Shown here: positions 63,140 to 64,000 of the stretch, piece by piece
How positions within the stretch are numbered: the stretch's first letter is position 1
Layout: each line of letters begins with the position of its first letter
Source: Pseudomonas psychrophila HA-4
Lineage (GTDB): Bacteria > Pseudomonadota > Gammaproteobacteria > Pseudomonadales > Pseudomonadaceae
Length of the DNA: 64,000 nt
Direction: 5' to 3'
Assembly (NCBI RefSeq): GCF_000282975.1
Contig: NZ_ALJC01000090.1
Coordinates: forward strand, 1 to 64,000
Position numbers and translations under genes: made by a program
The notes under the pieces: model-generated
The model's database searches: none
The model's input: the letters and a program-made list of their open reading frames with translations, nothing else
What the model was told of the DNA's origin: nothing

Positions 63140-64000
63140 GTGATTGAAGCTGATCGTTTGATAACCGCCTCCAGTGGGCGTGACCGGGAAGAGGTTCAGG
63201 ATCGTGCTATCCGGCCTCTGAGCCTGGCGGACTACATTGGTCAGCCTACCGTACGTGAGCAAATGGAGCTGTTTATCCAAGCAGCTCGCGGGCGTTCGGA
63301 GTCGTTGGATCACACGTTAATTTTTGGTCCGCCTGGCTTGGGCAAGACGACGTTGGCCAACATCATTGCCCAAGAAATGGGTGTGTCGATCAAAAGTACG
63401 TCGGGGCCTGTGCTAGAGCGGCCAGGTGATCTGGCGGCGTTGTTGACCAACCTCGAACCTCATGACGTGCTTTTTATCGATGAAATTCATCGACTCTCGC
63501 CGATTGTGGAGGAAGTACTGTACCCGGCAATGGAAGATTTTCAGCTCGACATCATGATTGGTGAAGGCCCTGCCGCTCGTTCGATAAAGCTCGATCTGCC
63601 GCCGTTCACGTTGGTCGGTGCAACGACCCGTGCCGGGATGCTGACCAACCCATTGCGTGATCGTTTTGGGATTGTTCAGCGTCTGGAGTTTTATAGTACC
63701 GATGACCTTGCAACGATCGTCAGTCGCTCAGCCGGTATCTTCGGTTTGCCGCTTGATCCAGAAGGGGCTTATGAAATCGCACGGCGTGCGCGTGGAACGC
63801 CGCGAATCGCCAACCGCCTGCTGCGTCGGGTGCGTGATTTTGCCGAAGTACGGGCCCAGGGCCATATCACAAAGCCGGTGGCGGATCTCGCCCTGAACCT
63901 GCTGGATGTTGATGAGCACGGTTTTGATCATCAGGACCGACGTTTACTGCTGACAATGATCGAGAAGTTCGATGGCGGTCCGGTGGGTGTTGATAGTCTT
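63140..64000 (+). CDS. ruvB: RuvB Holliday-junction branch-migration ATPase, N-terminal part
   Basis: The first 287 codons are in the window; the rest is beyond 64000. GTG at 63140, immediately after the ruvA TAA, opens the family N-terminus ([12 protein letters not shown]). Walker [14 protein letters not shown], Walker [11 protein letters not shown], sensor GATTRAGML and arginine-finger region [10 protein letters not shown] are all visible. RuvB hexamers drive branch migration with RuvA. No frame break is seen up to the edge. Confidence 0.95.
   Translation, partial: MIEADRLITASSGRDREEVQDRAIRPLSLADYIGQPTVREQMELFIQAARGRSESLDHTLIFGPPGLGKTTLANIIAQEMGVSIKSTSGPVLERPGDLAALLTNLEPHDVLFIDEIHRLSPIVEEVLYPAMEDFQLDIMIGEGPAARSIKLDLPPFTLVGATTRAGMLTNPLRDRFGIVQRLEFYSTDDLATIVSRSAGIFGLPLDPEGAYEIARRARGTPRIANRLLRRVRDFAEVRAQGHITKPVADLALNLLDVDEHGFDHQDRRLLLTMIEKFDGGPVGVDSL

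Overview
The window is chromosomal DNA from a Pseudomonas, probably of the P. fluorescens / P. putida side of the genus. The evidence is an MvaT-type H-NS homologue, flgM/flgN/flgA-cheV-cheR next to flgBCDE, a DciA-type protein before secA, an OprD-family porin beside HIT-slyX-cold-shock genes, several REP families and two REPIN-like doublets. Several blocks keep the gene order I remember from P. aeruginosa PAO1 (PA4333-PA4309, PA4405-PA4394, PA0958-PA0967). The species cannot be fixed from the sequence alone.

Layout. 1-138: start of a VgrG gene running off the left edge. 0.36-8.05 kb: motility block, with ycgR, flgN, flgM and flgA leftward and cheV, cheR, flgB, flgC, flgD, flgE rightward; matching sigma-28 and sigma-54 promoters are visible. 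8.1-9.2 kb: a GT-A-like glycosyltransferase where flgF would be expected. 9.4-13.1 kb: a translationally coupled cytosine unit (codB, PucR-type regulator, codA). 13.6-16.5 kb: class Ia ribonucleotide reductase nrdA with two ATP-cones and no nrdB next to it; a tandem NrdR-box pair and a DnaA box lie in its long upstream region. 17.2-19.5 kb: periplasmic beta-glucosidase bglX. 19.7-21.8 kb: LemA and two TPM-domain proteins.

21.8-24.3 kb is the most unusual part. It is an AT-rich island with a frameshifted LuxR-type HTH gene and then three tightly packed genes: an unknown two-helix membrane protein, a 2-oxoglutarate/Fe(II) dioxygenase, and a glycine-rich hydrophobic protein with a Pro-rich and Cys-Cys tail. 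I cannot assign a known system to it; a modifying enzyme with its substrate and a membrane partner is one reading. Downstream are a Methyltransf_32-type methyltransferase, a DJ-1/PfpI protein, a ribbon-helix-helix protein, a SIR2-like DUF4917 protein, an iron-dependent alcohol dehydrogenase, class I fumarase, an iron-sulfur flavoreductase and pyruvate kinase.

33.6-42.4 kb: lipoprotein, PilZ protein, exonuclease I (sbcB), mvaT, purU, a small protein, an amino-acid-type chemoreceptor, a HerA/DUF853 ATPase and dciA. 42.7-53.7 kb: secA, argJ, a glutathione transferase, a Nudix-ThiE fusion, a PduO-type adenosyltransferase, a histidine kinase without an adjacent regulator, panE, yajQ and mscS. 54-57.4 kb: OprD-family porin, HIT protein, slyX and a membrane/cold-shock fusion. 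57.4-58.3 kb is AT-rich and nearly gene-free, with two tiny overlapping reading frames and a second ribbon-helix-helix paralogue. 58.8-64 kb: fmdB-like gene, aspS, yebC, ruvC, ruvA and the first part of ruvB, which runs off the right edge. No rRNA, tRNA, CRISPR array or insertion sequence was recognised.
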